From assembly GCA_032622095.1 (NCBI GenBank), contig CP136063.1, positions 26,476,987 to 26,540,986 of the forward strand: 64,000 bases of DNA. The letters run 5' to 3'. This stretch comes from Siphonodentalium dalli (lineage: Eukaryota > Mollusca > Scaphopoda > Gadilida > Siphonodentaliidae). Made by a program: the position numbers and the translations under genes. A model generated the notes under the pieces. The model saw only the letters and a program-made list of their open reading frames with translations, ran no database searches and was not told where the DNA came from. This document shows, one piece after another, positions 12,457 through 23,009 of the stretch (the first letter of the stretch is position 1; the number at the start of each line of letters is the position of its first letter).

Positions 12457-12684
12457 CAGATAAACATTGGCTCATGTGGACTGCATACAATCCACAATGC
12501 TTTTAAGAATGGCACCAAGATATCCGAATTCGAAGTGGCGAACCTGCTGAAAGCCCTGTATTACCTATTGAAGGATTCACCAGCCCGCAGAGATGATCAT
12601 GTTGCAATCACACACTCGACTGTGTTTCCACTTTCTTTCTGTGGCCTTACTTGCTGCTTACCACATGATGTTAGAAATGAATAA
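12457..12684 (+). pseudogene. hAT-transposase-related protein fragment
   Basis: A 75-codon frame without an initiating ATG reads NIGSCGLHTIHNAFKNG, then ALYYLLKDSPARRDD and a terminal FPLSFCG. I recall this set (GSCGLHxxHxAFxxG ... DxPARRxDY ... FPxxFC) from a widespread invertebrate and fish family of hAT-related proteins with a zinc finger. Only the middle is present. TGA precedes and TAA follows, so it is an exon or relic, not a complete gene. Other parts of the protein are not visible nearby. Confidence 0.6.
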
Positions 12685-12805
12685 AATTTATACAGAGAAC
12701 AGTCTTATTCCTTCACATAGATGAAATGGTACCGTTAAGCAGTTCTGCGTCTCACTACTACACAACTTGAAGTCTCGGCCACTAAACGATCAAAACAAAG
12801 AGAAA

Positions 12806-13040
12806 CTTATAAATTGCTACAGAAGATTGCTGCCAAAACAAAGAAAATACAGAAGATCGCAGCCAAACCAAAGAAAAACCTTATAAATTGCTACAGAAGA
12901 TTGCTGCCAAAACAAAGTAAAATACAGAAGATCGCAGCCAAACCAAAGAAAAACTTTATAAATTGCTACAGAAGATTGCTGCCAAAACAAAGAAAAATAC
13001 AGAAGATAGCAGCAAAAACAAAGAAAACTTTATAAAAATT
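12806..13040. repeat. About 74-bp tandem repeat, three copies
   Basis: Units contain 'ttgctacagaagattgctgc' and 'aatacagaagatcgcagcc'. The lysine-rich plus-strand frame (12814-13035) is a by-product of the repeat and is not called as a gene. Confidence 0.9.
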
Positions 13041-13260
13041 GCTTATTGAAGACCAGACGATAACATAAGAAGACAAAGAAAAGACGACAGAATCCAAGAC
13101 AAGAACAAAATAAACAATTTGAACTCGGCAGTTGTGACAGTCAGTTATTCATAGGATTTGGTGAGTTAAACTTTTTCATTTTTGCCAGATGTGCATTTTC
13201 ACACCTTGTTAGAGGCTTGATAAATTAACACCCACTTGCACCCAAAATTTTTCGCGTGGT

Positions 13261-13767
13261 ATGGCCTTTGTCCTCAAACAATTCACAAACCAAACAGCCG
13301 CAGAGACAACTACATTTTTGGCATACACCGATCAACCGATACCACCCTTCCCCCACCAACCACATTCGGTTGTTTCATTTTTGGAATATTGCTTCTATGC
13401 TCTACCCCACAAAGTTGACGTCTCGCCTCAATTGATAAAATACGCGAACCCGGTCCGAATCTACATCTCACGACATACCATCCGGTTACAACTACAGTGT
13501 ACTGTGCAAAATAAATATTCGGGTCAATCTCTAGATACATGGTCATATTGGCATAGCTTCCCGGCTTATTTTAGTGACTTCCCAAAACTCATAATTAATT
13601 CTGTTGTTGCTGCAATTCCGCTTAAATTTCCTCGCAAATCGCCAGAATCGTGCCGATCAGCACTTATAAAGTTAGTAGCCCGACACGGCGTTTACAAAAC
13701 TCCGCACGAGCTTGGACATCCATATCAAAGGAAATCGTCCCACACGAAACCAACAACAAGTGACTAA
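13261..13767 (+). CDS. Hypothetical ORF upstream of gag
   Basis: 168 codons from ATG 13261 to a stop 19 bases before the gag ATG and in a different frame. Composition is ordinary, with no transmembrane run, zinc motif or known domain that I recognise. Its position directly 5' of a gag-like ORF and its similar codon use suggest it belongs to the same retroelement, but it matches no standard retroelement protein. It may be a captured or lineage-specific leader protein, or chance. Confidence 0.4.
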   Translation: MAFVLKQFTNQTAAETTTFLAYTDQPIPPFPHQPHSVVSFLEYCFYALPHKVDVSPQLIKYANPVRIYISRHTIRLQLQCTVQNKYSGQSLDTWSYWHSFPAYFSDFPKLIINSVVAAIPLKFPRKSPESCRSALIKLVARHGVYKTPHELGHPYQRKSSHTKPTTSD

Positions 13768-13786
13768 GCACATTTAATTAAACTTC

Positions 13787-14701
13787 ATGGAATCACCGCG
13801 ACCCGAATCCGTGGAATATTCAAACCAAGATAGTTTATTTAGTCGCAGTTTCACCATGGAACGAGAACGACACCTCCACGCGGCCAGTAATGCCAACATG
13901 CACGACATTAATATACCAAATCCCTCCTTTCAAATGCCAAGCGCACAAGACACACAGAATACCCTCATATCTCAATTAACGCGAGAAATAGGTCAATTTA
14001 ACATGACAATGCGTGAGACTTCCGCCACCACCCATTCACAGGCCACAGTATCTGCCATTATAGGTATGAACGCAATGGTTACATCATTTGATGGCAAACC
14101 ATCAGAATTTTCCAATTGGATGCACGAAATTGAGAAATATTCTTCAACACTTGGGGCAGAGGATGAAACAATAATTAAAATAGAGGCCCAGACAAATCGT
14201 TCATCTGTTTCCGAATTCGTGCAGCGATACATCAATGACAATACGGTTAACGGCACACTAACGGTCACATGGCCTGATTTGAAAGCGCAGTTGCGATCCC
14301 GTTGCAGCGCGATAAGTGACGCACCACAGGCTCTGGCCATGTTGCGAACATTAAAACAAACACACCAGGAAACAATACCTATGTTCGCAGAGAGAATTCG
14401 ATCACTAGCAAACACCGCCTTTATTGACGAAATAAATACACGCGCGGTACAAACACAAATGGTAACATTTTTCGCGGTTGGCATACGTGATGACCACATA
14501 AAATATACCTTAATTAAAGATGACCCAACGTCGCTCGACCGTGCCACAGAGATCGCAATGAAAGTAATGAACGTCAAACAGAGGTTCAAACTTCGCTATG
14601 GTGATAGAACATCTAGGTCAAATGAACAACACCAAATTCACGACTCATTCCCACAACCCATGGAAGTTGATCATTTTAGGCTTCTGCGCTTCGAGTCATA
14701 A
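13787..14701 (+). CDS. Retrotransposon gag-like polyprotein, truncated
   Basis: 304 codons from ATG 13787. After a polar N-terminus come FDGKPSEFSNWMHEIEKYS (about residue 100), a helical stretch with TWPDLKAQLRSRCS, and a segment around MLRTLKQTHQETIPMFAERI. This order is that of LTR-retrotransposon Gag capsid regions (retrotrans_gag type). Near the end QPMEVDHF matches the linker usually followed by a CCHC zinc knuckle, but here the frame ends eight residues later and no protease, reverse transcriptase or integrase follows. The copy is therefore internally deleted. Flanking LTRs could not be identified. Confidence 0.75.
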   Translation: MESPRPESVEYSNQDSLFSRSFTMERERHLHAASNANMHDINIPNPSFQMPSAQDTQNTLISQLTREIGQFNMTMRETSATTHSQATVSAIIGMNAMVTSFDGKPSEFSNWMHEIEKYSSTLGAEDETIIKIEAQTNRSSVSEFVQRYINDNTVNGTLTVTWPDLKAQLRSRCSAISDAPQALAMLRTLKQTHQETIPMFAERIRSLANTAFIDEINTRAVQTQMVTFFAVGIRDDHIKYTLIKDDPTSLDRATEIAMKVMNVKQRFKLRYGDRTSRSNEQHQIHDSFPQPMEVDHFRLLRFES

Positions 14702-15209
14702 GAGGATTAACAGGAACCTCTACTATGGAACTTTCAGATTTATTAAATTCACTACACGTATCAATAGATTAAAGAGACTATGATATATACATACATGTAC
14801 ATGGTGATTAAGGAACATTCTTATACATACATGGTGATGAAGGAACATTCTTATACATACGTGGTGATTAAGGAACATTCTTATACCTTCTTACCGAGAA
14901 GACCGAACTACATACGTGGTGATTAAGGAACATTCTTATACCTTACTACCGAGAAGAATGATCTACCCAGTGCATGGATTATGGATCATTCATACATAAA
15001 GTTGACAGTACATACGGTGCGCACCACGAACATAATATAAAAGAGCTCTATAATATAAATATCAACTGTGCCAAACCAGAACAAATCATGCAGGCGTAAA
15101 TTCTTTGTATAAATATACATAAATATTATTCACTTCATTGCATTTCTCAATTAGAATCCCAGATCACATATCCGAACAGTCGGTAGGAGGGCAGCCCCAC
15201 AATTCCTTA
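14702..15209. other. Retroelement 3' region with short tandem repeat
   Basis: Four copies of 'cgtggtgattaaggaacatt' lie at 14801-14945 with 30-61 bp spacing. A TATA-like 'aatataaaagagctc' follows at about 15034. The region may be the remains of a 3' LTR after an internal deletion joined it to gag, but no second LTR was found to prove it. Confidence 0.4.
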
Positions 15210-15349
15210 TTAACCCTTTACCCAACAGAACGGCCCTGTGCCAATGCATTCTCTTATATATGCGAGTCAACCATAGGTCACCTCGCAGATATAAGAGAAT
15301 GCATTGGCTTAACACATTAAAAAAAAATTTAGGCCAATGTATTCTCTTA

Positions 15350-17632
15350 GGCCTAAAAAAAATTATACCGTGTTTCTGCTAACCCGACCGACCCATGTTC
15401 AAAACCCCCGACCCTAATTTTTGCCGAACGTAATTTTATTTTTTTCCTGGACCACGGTGATTTCTTTGCATTGGTCTTTCCAAATATGCAAATTATCTTG
15501 TATTTTCTATTACTTGCAGTCATTAATTTAATTCAATGAGTCATTAGCCTAATTAACTGTGAAAATCGTGTTCACAAAACCCATCAAACCGGAGTTAATT
15601 GGAAACAAACTTCCAAAAATGCGAATTTACGGACTACCTCGAAAATAGGGAACATTAAACAAACATAAAACGATGTCTTTTGGTCCATGTTTGAGCCTAT
15701 ATAGACCTTTATTAACTTTGATATGTGAAGGGGTGTTGGTTAATATAACTTAAATGAGCTGGGACATATATGACAAGTGATTGTTTCTAATTTTGTTCAA
15801 AATAAAATATTGTTTAAACTAAGTGTTTCATAGAATTTCTCAACATTCTGCCGTTAAATATGAGTGATTGTTAGCCAGTAAAAGGTGTAACACAAGTATG
15901 GATGCATAACATTGAGCATTTGTGGGAGGGTGGGAATTTTTTTGGCAGGTCTAACTACTCACTTATATCAGGTCTAAATACTCACTTATATCAAGATCAT
16001 ACATGTACATATATTAGAACTATTAATTTTAATATAACAATTACTACTACTAACTACTACTATATTAGAATATAGAATATCACATAGCAGCATTCATGGC
16101 TCATAATATTTAACACAGTTGTTTTAAGATCACCATGTACCTCTTGTGTTTGCGAACTCCAGTGGCAAGGTGACTTCTTAATCTGATTTTTGCAGGGGGG
16201 GGGGGGTCGGAAAAAACATTTCAGGCACGTATGGCATTTTTTGGAATGTCAGCTAACTGGCACCACTTTGCCCAGATGATCATCAATTGTATGGTGTCGC
16301 AGTTACCCGTGAAACCCTGGAATGTGCCTCGCCGATTGAATCACAATATTATGCCTCTGGAATAGGAGAAGCTGATCGATGCGTCCGTTGTGGGGAATTG
16401 GGTGGGGCTATAAAATTGTCTCTAAGGCAAATGTACAAGGTTGTGACACCCATTTGTCCTAATTGTCAAGAAGATGGGTTGCAGCCAGTTGTAGCAAGGA
16501 AATATCAAATTGAATACATATATGTTATCACCATGTGTTGTGCATTTCCAAGATCCATATTCAAGCTTCTCTGGTTGCAGGACATGAATACCTATCTCGG
16601 GAACACGCAACGTGGTGATAACCTATATGTATGTAATTTGTCTTACAATTCATGCAAAAGCCTATTGTCTAAAAAGTAGTATCTTATAAGTGCGTATATA
16701 GATAATTCACCGCACAGTTGACGTTGTGTTGCCTGATGATTGGAATAATCATACACACTATATCAAAATAATACTTCTTTTGTGAAATAATATTTCTTTT
16801 GTGAAATGCAACCAATTTTATTTAGTGTTTTCGACATTTTCATCACAAACGACTCAATTGAATGGATATATATAATAGCTGTTTTAGCCCGACTAGACTA
16901 AACCTGACTAGAAAGAGAATCATGATTCTTAATAAGCCGATTCGCTGTAGAAATGCTGCATTTTGATTCTCACAAAACATTATGGTTGTTAAGGCCTGTC
17001 ATAAATTAGTTCTATTATGTCAATTGGCCAATTAATCATATTTTGTTTACAAGCGAAGATTCTCTCCACAACTAATGCACAGTCACTGCTGCCATCCAGG
17101 GTATGACTTGTTACCATGTAGGATACAAGATCGGAAACTGCCTAAGCATTTTGGGTGTACATGTATTTGAGAAATAGCTGAATTGTAAGATTATATACAT
17201 GAATATTATTACTTCAACAGAAATTTTCACTGTATGAAACCTACAAATTGTAAAATTAAGCCAATTTGTAATGGGGGCCTTTTATATGTAAATGTCTTAA
17301 TACATATATTTTAATACTGAATAAAATTATTCGACATTGTGAATGTTATCCATCCATTCTATACCCTGTATTATAGGCTGTATACATTATCCAATTATCT
17401 ATATATCCACTCTCAATGTTTGTCAAAATGTTCCTTCCCTTTATTTAGGAATACAATTTAAGACTGTATATGACCACTGGGTTGTCCAAATAGCATAAAT
17501 ACAGCTTGGAACCTGTGATCGGGGTGTGAACAAAAAATAAAATTAAAAAAAAAAAAAAATTAAATCCCTACCTACCTACCCTACCCTGGAGAGGTCCCGT
17601 TAGCAGAAACACGGTATAATTTTTTTTAGGCC
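15350..17632. mobile_element. Harbinger-like element with 34-bp perfect inverted repeats
   Basis: Perfect 34-bp terminal inverted repeats (15350-15383 and 17599-17632) start GGCC and include ATTATACCGTGTTTCTGC. The flanking TSD is TTA (15347-15349 and 17633-17635). Removing the element and one TTA rebuilds the MITE hairpin, so both boundaries are certain. A 3-bp TWA duplication with GG-starting termini fits PIF/Harbinger. No DDE transposase frame is recognisable; the only ORF over 100 codons is 16287-16679. Confidence 0.85.
16287..16679 (+). CDS. Small ORF with paired CxxC motifs in the Harbinger-like element
   Basis: 130 codons from ATG. The central part has RCVRCGE and, after 19 residues, PICPNCQEDG, a four-cysteine arrangement that could bind one zinc. 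The C-terminal third is hydrophobic and lacks a known domain. I do not recognise it as a Harbinger transposase or its Myb-like partner. It may be a captured gene exon, since the frame runs past a plausible donor at 16493-16510. Left as hypothetical. Confidence 0.35.
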   Translation: MYGVAVTRETLECASPIESQYYASGIGEADRCVRCGELGGAIKLSLRQMYKVVTPICPNCQEDGLQPVVARKYQIEYIYVITMCCAFPRSIFKLLWLQDMNTYLGNTQRGDNLYVCNLSYNSCKSLLSKK

Positions 17633-17959
17633 TTATATATGCGAGGCGACCTATGGTCGACTCGCATATATAAGAGAATGCATTGGCACAGGGCATAACT
17701 GTAACTATCACAATGTGGTCAAGGAGCCGGTTCCAATGATATCCATATTTGTATGGTTCTATTGAGACAGACCTAAGATATTTTAGGCTGTTGCAGCTTT
17801 ATTTGGCCGGTTTGTTGGGTGAAGGGTTAACAGGCACATTATCACACTTCTGAATAATCCCAATACCAGAGAGCGATACAGACAATTCGTGTGCATTCAG
17901 GTGTTTAGTGCTTCACAAAGGACACGGCTGGAGAGGAGGGTTAGAGGGGCCAGTGAACG

Positions 17960-18060
17960 AATTCTTCCAATGAAGAACCCGCATTTCCGTTAGCGTCTTT
18001 GATACAAACTTGATAATATAAAAAATAAACACTGCATCATTTGTAATGATTAAAATGAGT
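17960..18060 (+). pseudogene. Decayed MULE-like coding fragment, copy 1
   Basis: DNA around 17989 (gttagcgtctttgataca ... aatgattaaa) is a diverged copy of the segment that encodes FLIHKRKYKEAHTQLF at 25115-25175. Stops are present in this copy. Known only by comparison with copies 2 and 3. Confidence 0.4.
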
Positions 18061-18459
18061 CTCCGACGGACCGAAGAATAACGTGTTTGTTGTTGACAAT
18101 TCGATGAACGCACAGAAGCAGGCCAATGGGAAACAATCCCGGTTCGATGATGATTGTGAGGCCCGGATGTCAACCAGTTCAACTAAGAAACATTCCTACT
18201 AAACACTGAAAGGCTTCAGCTACATCGACGAGAAGAAGGGAGTGTTCTATAGGAGTTGTAAGGCTGAAAACAATTAGATCAACAGTTGAACCCTTGATGA
18301 ACAAGTGATGTCCTTGTTGTTCGCAAATTCTATACTACACTGGAACATGACAAAAAATACAAACGACGCATAACATGGCTGGAGAAAGTTCCTTCCGGAG
18401 TTGCGGAGCCTGTTTTCCGTCACTGTTCAGTGGTTGAGTATATAGGTATATATATATAT

Positions 18460-19021
18460 AGAACTTAAAGCTGGTTTGGATGAAATCACCGCTTATGAAG
18501 GCGAAGATGAATGATTTGTTAAGCTACACCAAGTATTTGCCTCAAAGACTAGAGATACACTATAACCTTCGAGACATCCATCTGAAAAGAATCCTCAAAA
18601 AATATAAAACAATTATTTACAGCTCCGCATCATTCATATCACAATGGAGTCTTTAAACCTCAGAAACACAAGACAAATTTACTAATATTAAGTTTACGAC
18701 CAGATCATTGTCGGCAGTAAAATGCCACAAAGACCCAATTGGAGACCGTTTAACGATTTGTACGTTATTATCCACTATCCAGAATAGTCACAAGAGGCCA
18801 ATGATTTGCTGGAAATCAGGAATCGCACCATTTCATGATTGGCTATGACACAAACTTCACATGTCTCCTCAATAATAATAAACATTCTACTTCAAGGGCT
18901 CACCCGTATTCCCCTTAGCGTTCTTGATACATAAACGCAAATATAAAAAACACACACTCCGCTATTTGTAATTTTTCTTCATCTTTAACAGGGAAGACAG
19001 CACCGATTATTTGCCTCAAAG
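18460..19021 (+). pseudogene. Decayed MULE-like coding fragment, copy 2
   Basis: Around 18463-18580 the sequence reads, with one frameshift, KAGLDEITAYEGEDE then FVKLHQVFASKTRDTL. At 18905-18960 it reads FPLAFLIHKRKYKK before a frameshift. Both blocks recur in 25034-25360. A hAT element (19022-25033) was inserted here with TSD CCTCAAAG, so 19014-19021 and 25034-25041 were contiguous. Confidence 0.45.
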
Positions 19022-20828
19022 TAGTGTTTAAACGATTAATCGAAATTGACGCGATTATTAAATTAGTCGATCCCGAAATTGTCTAATCGACTAGTCGGGA
19101 CACACCCACCACCATTAATGCCATCGTGAAAGCAGTGCGTAGCTACCGTTACTTAATTACCAAATAATTTAAACAATCAGGCTATCGAAATACACAATCA
19201 CAATACTGCTCAAATTAAGCGACCTGTTTTAACGAGGTGTACATGCGTTATTACCGCGGTGCAATACCGCGACATATCGCGGATTCGCGGTTGTACTACC
19301 ACGCGCATACCGTGGTACCACCGCGACGTTAACGGTACCACCGCACTACCAGCGGTAACGGATATTGGTACCGCGGTGGCACGCGGTAATGAACCGCACA
19401 AACGGGGTGACATTACCGCTACGCGGTAGCGATTTTGAAATGAGGTTAACGACGGAATTCGATGTCTGACCGTTAATCTTCCAAAATAGGACGGCCGTTC
19501 TCACGATCTCCGCCCATGATTGTGTACCTTGACATGTATTATTAACATATTGAAATAGATGAAAGCCGAGTATCGGGAAATATACAGGGCTTCCAGATTA
19601 AGTAAAGGTAAGTATAAGTTACTTTGAGAGTTATTTTTCAATTAATGTGAATATTAAAATATTATAATAATATTTCTAGTCTCGTTTTATTGCCTAAAAT
19701 TCCCATAAATGACACTATTTGTGAGCAGTTTGGGTTATAGCGAAGGGAACAAATTATTTCGGCCATTTTAGAGAGCTCGATAAATCCCGTATCTATAGTT
19801 TATATAAACGTTAAGATGTACGTGATCCCCAAGTTGAATGATAACGATACTATTTAAATAGTCCCCAGAAAGTCGCCAGAATAAATATCGTTAACTTCTT
19901 TGACATTCATTAACTGCAAATCACAAACACCATTTGTTCGTTTAACGGGAATTATTGTCTTAGCAATAAAAGACACAATGTGGAACTCCCGTATATCCAG
20001 GAAAAACAAATACATTCTGTGCAAAAGCACGTGTCACTCATTACGTCATACTGCAGCTGGCAGACTTTGTTCGTTAATATATAGGACACGGGGCACTCAA
20101 GATGTCGTCATGTCTTTTTATAACTGGCCTCAATTGTTGAAATAAATATTTGTGTTTTGTTGATGGTGCCATTAGTAAAATTACACACGTGGCACTTGTA
20201 TTTTCATGACTCCAATGCGTCTGTTTGGCTTACATAATGCTGGTAGAAGGTAGTTCAGATATTTATCGATCTATTTTGGTATTGCGAATAATATTATGTG
20301 CGATAGACAGACAAGTTTCATTCGATCTATAAAACGTTGTGCACGTAATAGCTATTTATAAATATTTGTCGCACAAAACTGAGACAAACGCTCTTTATTG
20401 CTACCATATCGGGAATAAACTAACAAGAACTAATACACACCGAATTCGATCACTTAAAATAATTATGTTACAATGTTAACCTCTGTGTATAGCCAAACAA
20501 ACAAATCTAGAGGTAAACTTTCCAACACCATGCATGTTTTTCTTCGGAATCACGATTAGATAGGAATATGTCATCTAATTTATACTGCGACCCACCGAGA
20601 ACTACAAGTGCACCGTGCACGCCCTCGCCAAAAGTTGAAATTTCACATCAAACGATGCCGCCCGACACGCACTCGTGAGCTCAATGAATGTTCACGTAAC
20701 AAAATCAAAGATTGATTAGACAACGTTGTGTCTTTCGATGTTAGTTCGGTGTTTTGCGTCTGTCTTTTGTCGCGCACATTGGTGATAACAACTTTACTTT
20801 GCTGCATGACATGTGCCACGCTTTCTTA

Positions 20829-23009
20829 GGCCAAAAAAAAAAAGAGTTTTGGTTCTCGGGCAATTTTTTTTTCAAATTCAATGAGGGAGGGAGGGTTTTA
20901 TTTTTATTTTTTATTTTTTTCTGCGCATAGTAAGCATGGACAAAGATACCTTCCTCTGTCTAGTAATAACCAGAAATGTAGAGGGAACTGTTATGCATAT
21001 TAGGGCTGGGCGATATTGGCCCCAAAAAATATCGCGATATTATGGCGACAACATCGCGATACACGATATTATCGCGATATTATTTTGGTATATTACAATT
21101 GGTAAGTACAATGTACAATATATGCAATATTTCATAAATAAAGTTTGCACAATACATCCCTACGTTTTATTTACGATTTGTGGGTCATGAGAGGTCGAGT
21201 AAATGTGTATTGAACAATTATCAGTAACATCACAGTATACATGTATATAATGACCACTCGTCAGCAACAATTGACAGTTTGCCGACGGAGAAATAATAAC
21301 TTTGAAACAAAGGGATATAATCATATAACACGGCCCACGTGCGTTTTCGCATACATTTTTTAGAGTTATATCCCTTTGACCATAGCACTCAACACCATGC
21401 ACACATTAAGCACCGCATTCGGTTTCAAATTGCCATTTTATTAATTCGTGAGGAATTGGTTGTTTGTGAGACTATATTTATCAGTGGTAATTGGTAGTTG
21501 GTAGCACCGTGGGACTTCAATGTCCATATACGGCAGCCCTGGGAATTAGCGTCGACAATGCCACAATGGGCAGTGCCGAGGCAAAAGCCGACGTGAAAAT
21601 TTGAAATTAATTTGCGTCGGCATTTTTTTAGCTGAGGAAAATAAATAGAGACAATCATGTTCAATTAGTTTGTGAATTTGACATTTGTTGAAGCGATAGC
21701 AATGCCATGATCCGTACGGCACATGTCCACAAAATCATTTTACTCGCAATTTGCACACATTGAGACGATCAGCTAGACTAAGTGTGGTCAATATAAAATC
21801 TGACATCGTAATCCGTCTCCAAGCAACCGGTTACGGTTGATAGAGCAAGCTGCACCAACTTGAAAGGAGGTCATTGTGCCAGTCGCATGCGCGCGACATA
21901 CCAATCTCACAGTGTAGCCAACTGATGCTAATAGTATCTCTTTGATGTGTCCGACGAAGCATATCCAACTTGACAAGCACGTGCTCCGATGTTTTAAAAC
22001 GTTTTCGACTGCGTATTTCCGGGAAGTTTGGGACTATTATACTTACTCTAACTTCGCTGTTTGTTGGGACCATATGATGGGTTTCAACCTACACGGAGAA
22101 TATTACAACTTGGGACGGTATTACGATATTTTTATTTCAGACGATATTATTGACGATATCAAAATTAAAACCGGGTATACCCGATATATCGTCATACCGC
22201 CCAGCACTAATGCATATAAACTCATTTAATCTTATATAAAAATGACATTGTACTACCAGTGTATGACTGGGATTACCTAACATTATATAATGCACCTGAC
22301 ATTAACTACTGTTATTGTTGTCTAAAAACTTATACCGCTCCATTCTAATATGTGATCCTGAATTTAGTTATGTGCCTTTCAATTGTATAAAGTTACATCA
22401 TCATCATCAATGTTTGGGGAGTAAGTCGCCATGACTTTTACCCCTTTCACATAATAACATACATGTATAGAATAACGTAAATGAATTAATTGTTTTAAAA
22501 TTATCCATGACGTTTAGTCGTACATATATTGCTCGTTATAACAGTTGTTATCGAATAACTCCTTGAATTGTTGAACCGATTCAGTGGAAACAATGTAATC
22601 TGATAAACTATTCCAGTTTGTAATCACTCTCTGGGAAAAGAAATATTTTCGCACATCATTGACTATTATGTTCTTTTGTTACAATTAGTGTAAGTTAGTT
22701 AACAATGACTAATTGTAAGAAGAGCATGAGGGTCAGCTTATCATTTTCTTAATTGTAGTCATCTACTTCATGTTGTAAGCCTGCAAGTCACTTTTTAACA
22801 CATTACATGTTAGAGCTCAATGCACACTATTATTCAACACATATCTGTATCCCCCGAAAAAAATTTTTTTTTTTTTTTTTTTTTTTCCATTTTTTTTTTT
22901 CGTAAGTTTTTTTGTCATAAAATCAGGCATTGCAATAAAAAGGCCTAATGCGGCCCTTTTTATTCAATGCGGCGGTGCCTGAGAACCAAAACCTTTTTTT
23001 TTTTTGGCC
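20829..23009. mobile_element. Harbinger-like element 2, nested
   Basis: Termini GGCC followed by 11 or 12 A and then TTTTGGTTCTC are inverted copies of each other, flanked by TTA (20826-20828, 23010-23012). The GGCC start and TTA duplication match the element at 15350, but the inner sequences differ, so it is another family. Own length is about 0.96 kb after removing the hAT element inside it. Long T and A runs (22861-22887 and others) flank the right end. Confidence 0.8.
21001..22209. mobile_element. hAT-like element, innermost of the nest
   Basis: Ends TAGGGCTGGGCG and CGCCCAGCACTA are inverted repeats, flanked by a perfect 8-bp TSD ATGCATAT (20993-21000, 22210-22217). Subterminal DNA repeats TATCGCGATA palindromes at the left (21032-21082) and GACGATAT words at the right. 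A 17-bp match to the terminus of the element at 44509 (CAGCCCTGGGAATTAG) lies at 21534, so a relic of yet another element may sit inside. No transposase frame. Confidence 0.9.

Larger units (their letters stand above)
15214..17826 (+). mobile_element. TTAA-MITE copy A1, split by a Harbinger-like element
   Basis: Flanked by TTAA (15210-15213 and 17827-17830) with terminal inverted repeats CCCTTTACCCAACA and TGTTGGGTGAAGGG. This is the signature of piggyBac-type non-autonomous elements. Inside are the two ATGCATTCTCTTATATATGC hairpins shared by all copies in this window. The second hairpin is interrupted after 'ctctta' by the element at 15350-17632. Confidence 0.85.

Noticed and set aside
12814..13035. 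Lysine-rich 73-codon ORF
   Set aside because: Fully explained by a 74-bp tandem repeat.
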